DNA from: Bacillota bacterium
Lineage (GTDB): Bacteria > Bacillota > Clostridia > Christensenellales > Borkfalkiaceae
DNA: 7,015 nucleotides
Reading direction: 5' to 3'
NCBI GenBank assembly: GCA_023403375.1
Contig: JAEYEN010000112.1
Coordinates: forward strand, 1-7,015
Both the position numbers and the translations under genes were made by a program. The notes beneath the pieces are model-generated. The model worked only from the letters and a program-made list of their open reading frames with translations, searched no databases and was not told the DNA's origin. This document shows positions 5,680-7,015 of the stretch, piece by piece (the stretch's first letter is position 1; the number at the start of each line of letters is the position of its first letter).

Positions 5680-6861
5680 TTGGAAGAGAATTTAAAAAAC
5701 AGAATTTTTTACGGCGCAAGGTCGGGCGGAATAGCGTTTTGTCTTATGATAACGATTTACGTTTTCGTTTCTCTTATAGGACAGGCGATAATTTCGGCGT
5801 TTTTTAATTCTTCCGATTTTTGGTACGTTTTTGCGTCTTCCTTTTTTTCGATAATATCGCTGGCGGTCGCCACGCTGGTGTTTTGCAAGGGGAGAGGCGG
5901 TTTTTTTAAGCAAACCAACGCGGTTAAATGCGGCGGCGGATTTTTTGCGCTTTCAGTTATGCTTGCCGCGGGAATGTTTTTCGGGTTGGGTTTTGTAAAC
6001 GACTGTCTTATTAAACTTCTGAACGAAATAGGGCTTAAAACTTCTTCTATCACGGTGCCGTTAGATAACGTATGGCAACTTATCGCGTTTATAATTTCGC
6101 TTGCGGTACTCCCCGCGATTGCGGAAGAACTTTTTTTCAGGGGCGTGTTTTTAAACTCGCTTAAAGTTTTTAATAAAGGCGCGGCGATAGTTTTATCGGC
6201 GTTGTTCTTTTCGCTTTATCACTGCTCCTGCGCGCAACTTATTTATCAGTTTATTTACGGGTTGCTTTTTACCGTTCTGGCAAGTAAATCCAAAAGCGTT
6301 TATCCTTGTATGACGGCGCATTTTATCAACAACGCCACGGTGCTTATTTTAGAATATTTTAGCGTTACGATAGATTTTCTTAACCCGCTTATTATATCTT
6401 CGGGAATAATATTGCTTATACTCTTTGTCGTACTTACTTTGCGGTATAAAGAGATATGGCGGTTTTTGAAAAGGCTTTTTACTAAAAAAGGCGGCAACGG
6501 AACGGCAAAGGCGGAGAATGAGAGCGGCACTGTTGACGGAATGCCTGTCGCAGAAGCGGTAATCGGCACCCGCACGGAAGAAACGGAAACTGCAAAGGCG
6601 GAAAGTTGTAATCGCACGGAAGAAACGATAACCGCAAAGGCGGAAAGCGGAAACCGCGCGGACGGAACGGTAATTGCGGAAGCAAAGCGGGATAGCCGCA
6701 CGGACGAAGGGGCAACTTCGGCGACGGGAAACGGCGACCGCGACGACAAAATGGAGCGGATTTTTTGCGGCGGGGAAAAAGTTTCGTCTTTTATATTGCC
6801 GTTCGGCGCGTTCGGGGCGGGCATTTGTCTGATTTTTATAATCTGCGGGTTGTTTTTATGA
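5680..6861 (+). CDS. CPBP family (CAAX/Abi-type) intramembrane metalloprotease with tandem-repeat loop
   Basis: A 393-residue multi-pass membrane protein starting at TTG with a strong SD. The CPBP glutamic protease motifs are intact: EELFFR (E149, E150, R154), FSLYH (F177, H181) and HFINN (H214, N218). Hydrophobic segments lie roughly at 16-42, 47-68, 87-107, 130-147, 168-181, 186-201, 208-227 and 236-255. After the basic stretch KRLFTKK (264-270), which suggests a cytoplasmic face, comes a ~95-residue hydrophilic loop built of 14-residue repeats (275-359), then one more membrane segment (about 370-392) at the very C-terminus. Typical family members are about 200-300 residues and end soon after the HxxxN helix, so this tail is unusual. 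In bacteria these proteins act in prenyl-peptide-like cleavage, bacteriocin immunity or membrane signalling; the substrate here is unknown. Its stop overlaps the rlmH start by ATGA, so the two are probably cotranscribed. Confidence 0.9.
   Translation: MEENLKNRIFYGARSGGIAFCLMITIYVFVSLIGQAIISAFFNSSDFWYVFASSFFSIISLAVATLVFCKGRGGFFKQTNAVKCGGGFFALSVMLAAGMFFGLGFVNDCLIKLLNEIGLKTSSITVPLDNVWQLIAFIISLAVLPAIAEELFFRGVFLNSLKVFNKGAAIVLSALFFSLYHCSCAQLIYQFIYGLLFTVLASKSKSVYPCMTAHFINNATVLILEYFSVTIDFLNPLIISSGIILLILFVVLTLRYKEIWRFLKRLFTKKGGNGTAKAENESGTVDGMPVAEAVIGTRTEETETAKAESCNRTEETITAKAESGNRADGTVIAEAKRDSRTDEGATSATGNGDRDDKMERIFCGGEKVSSFILPFGAFGAGICLIFIICGLFL
6502..6756 (+). repeat. 42-bp (14-residue) tandem repeats inside the CPBP gene
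   Basis: In protein terms the units start at residues 275 (15 residues, degenerate), 290, 304, 318, 332 and 346 (degenerate). The four clear units are VAEAVIGTRTEETE, TAKAESCNRTEETI, TAKAESGNRADGTV and IAEAKRDSRTDEGA, with a consensus like xAxAESxxRTEETx. The clear DNA units span 6547-6714 and stay in frame. The repeats are low-complexity, charged and probably unstructured or helical. Confidence 0.85.
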
Positions 6862-7015
6862 TAAAAGTAAACGTGATAGCGGTGGGCAGGGTAAAAGAAA
6901 AATATTTTGCCGACGGAATAAAAGAATACGAAAAGAGATTACAGAAATATTGTTCTTTTTCTATAACCGAAATAGCGGAAGAGAATTTTTCAAAGGTTGA
7001 CGAAAAGGCGATAGA
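6858..7015 (+). CDS. rlmH: 23S rRNA (pseudouridine-1915-N3)-methyltransferase RlmH, N-terminal part
   Basis: The first 52 codons of RlmH, the SPOUT-class enzyme that methylates N3 of pseudouridine 1915 in helix 69 of 23S rRNA, using S-adenosylmethionine on assembled 70S ribosomes. The visible MIKVNVIAVGRVKEKYFADGI followed by KEYEKRLQKYCSFSITEIAEE matches the conserved family start; the SAM-binding knot is beyond the window. The full protein is normally about 159 residues. The ATG overlaps the stop of the protease gene (ATGA at 6858-6861) and lacks a strong SD of its own, indicating translational coupling. Confidence 0.93.
   Translation, partial: MIKVNVIAVGRVKEKYFADGIKEYEKRLQKYCSFSITEIAEENFSKVDEKAI

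Noticed and set aside
6300..6824. A 174-codon open frame on the minus strand opposite the protease repeats
   Set aside because: It mirrors the repetitive coding region, has no SD and no family features; the plus-strand protein has intact CPBP motifs.

Overview
The window looks like ordinary chromosome from a low- to mid-GC member of the Bacillota, most likely an uncultured, Clostridia-like lineage. The basis is the gene set: a dimeric-type glycyl-tRNA synthetase, a GlnRS, a Cys-rich FAD-dependent dehydrogenase, a CPBP protease next to rlmH. AAGGAG ribosome binding sites, strong sigma-A style promoters and GNRA-loop terminators fit the same picture. This placement is inference; there is no rRNA or species marker here.

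Layout. (1) Positions 1-380, minus strand: the N-terminal third or so of glycyl-tRNA synthetase, running off the left edge. (2) Positions 381-561: a divergent promoter region. (3) Positions 562-2199, plus: glutaminyl-tRNA synthetase. (4) Positions 2200-2353: an AT-rich spacer with five degenerate ~20-bp A-tract repeats and a hairpin beside the next start codon. (5) Positions 2354-3727, plus: an NAD(P)/FAD-dependent oxidoreductase with a four-cysteine cluster, closed by a clean terminator at 3771-3801 that probably works in both directions. (6) Positions 3802-3985: a gene-free convergent spacer with a bulged inverted repeat. (7) Positions 3986-4654, minus: an unknown lipoprotein, transcribed divergently from (8) positions 4796-5410, plus: an unknown single-pass membrane protein whose start is set by an internal promoter and SD. 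(9) Positions 5411-5679: a repeat-rich leader with a hairpin at its left end and four copies of an ATAACGCR octamer near its right end. (10) Positions 5680-6861, plus: a CPBP (CAAX-type) intramembrane protease carrying a 14-residue tandem repeat loop and an extra C-terminal membrane segment, overlapping by ATGA with (11) rlmH, which runs off the right edge.

The two synthetases supply Gly-tRNA and Gln-tRNA, and RlmH modifies the ribosome, so the ends of the window are translation housekeeping. The middle is envelope-related and poorly characterised: a lipoprotein, an anchored extracytoplasmic protein and an intramembrane protease. No defence system, mobile element, CRISPR array or RNA gene was found. 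The features most worth a second look are the protease repeat domain, the two non-coding repeat clusters (2227-2319 and 5476-5644), the cysteine cluster of the oxidoreductase, and an altered motif in GlnRS.
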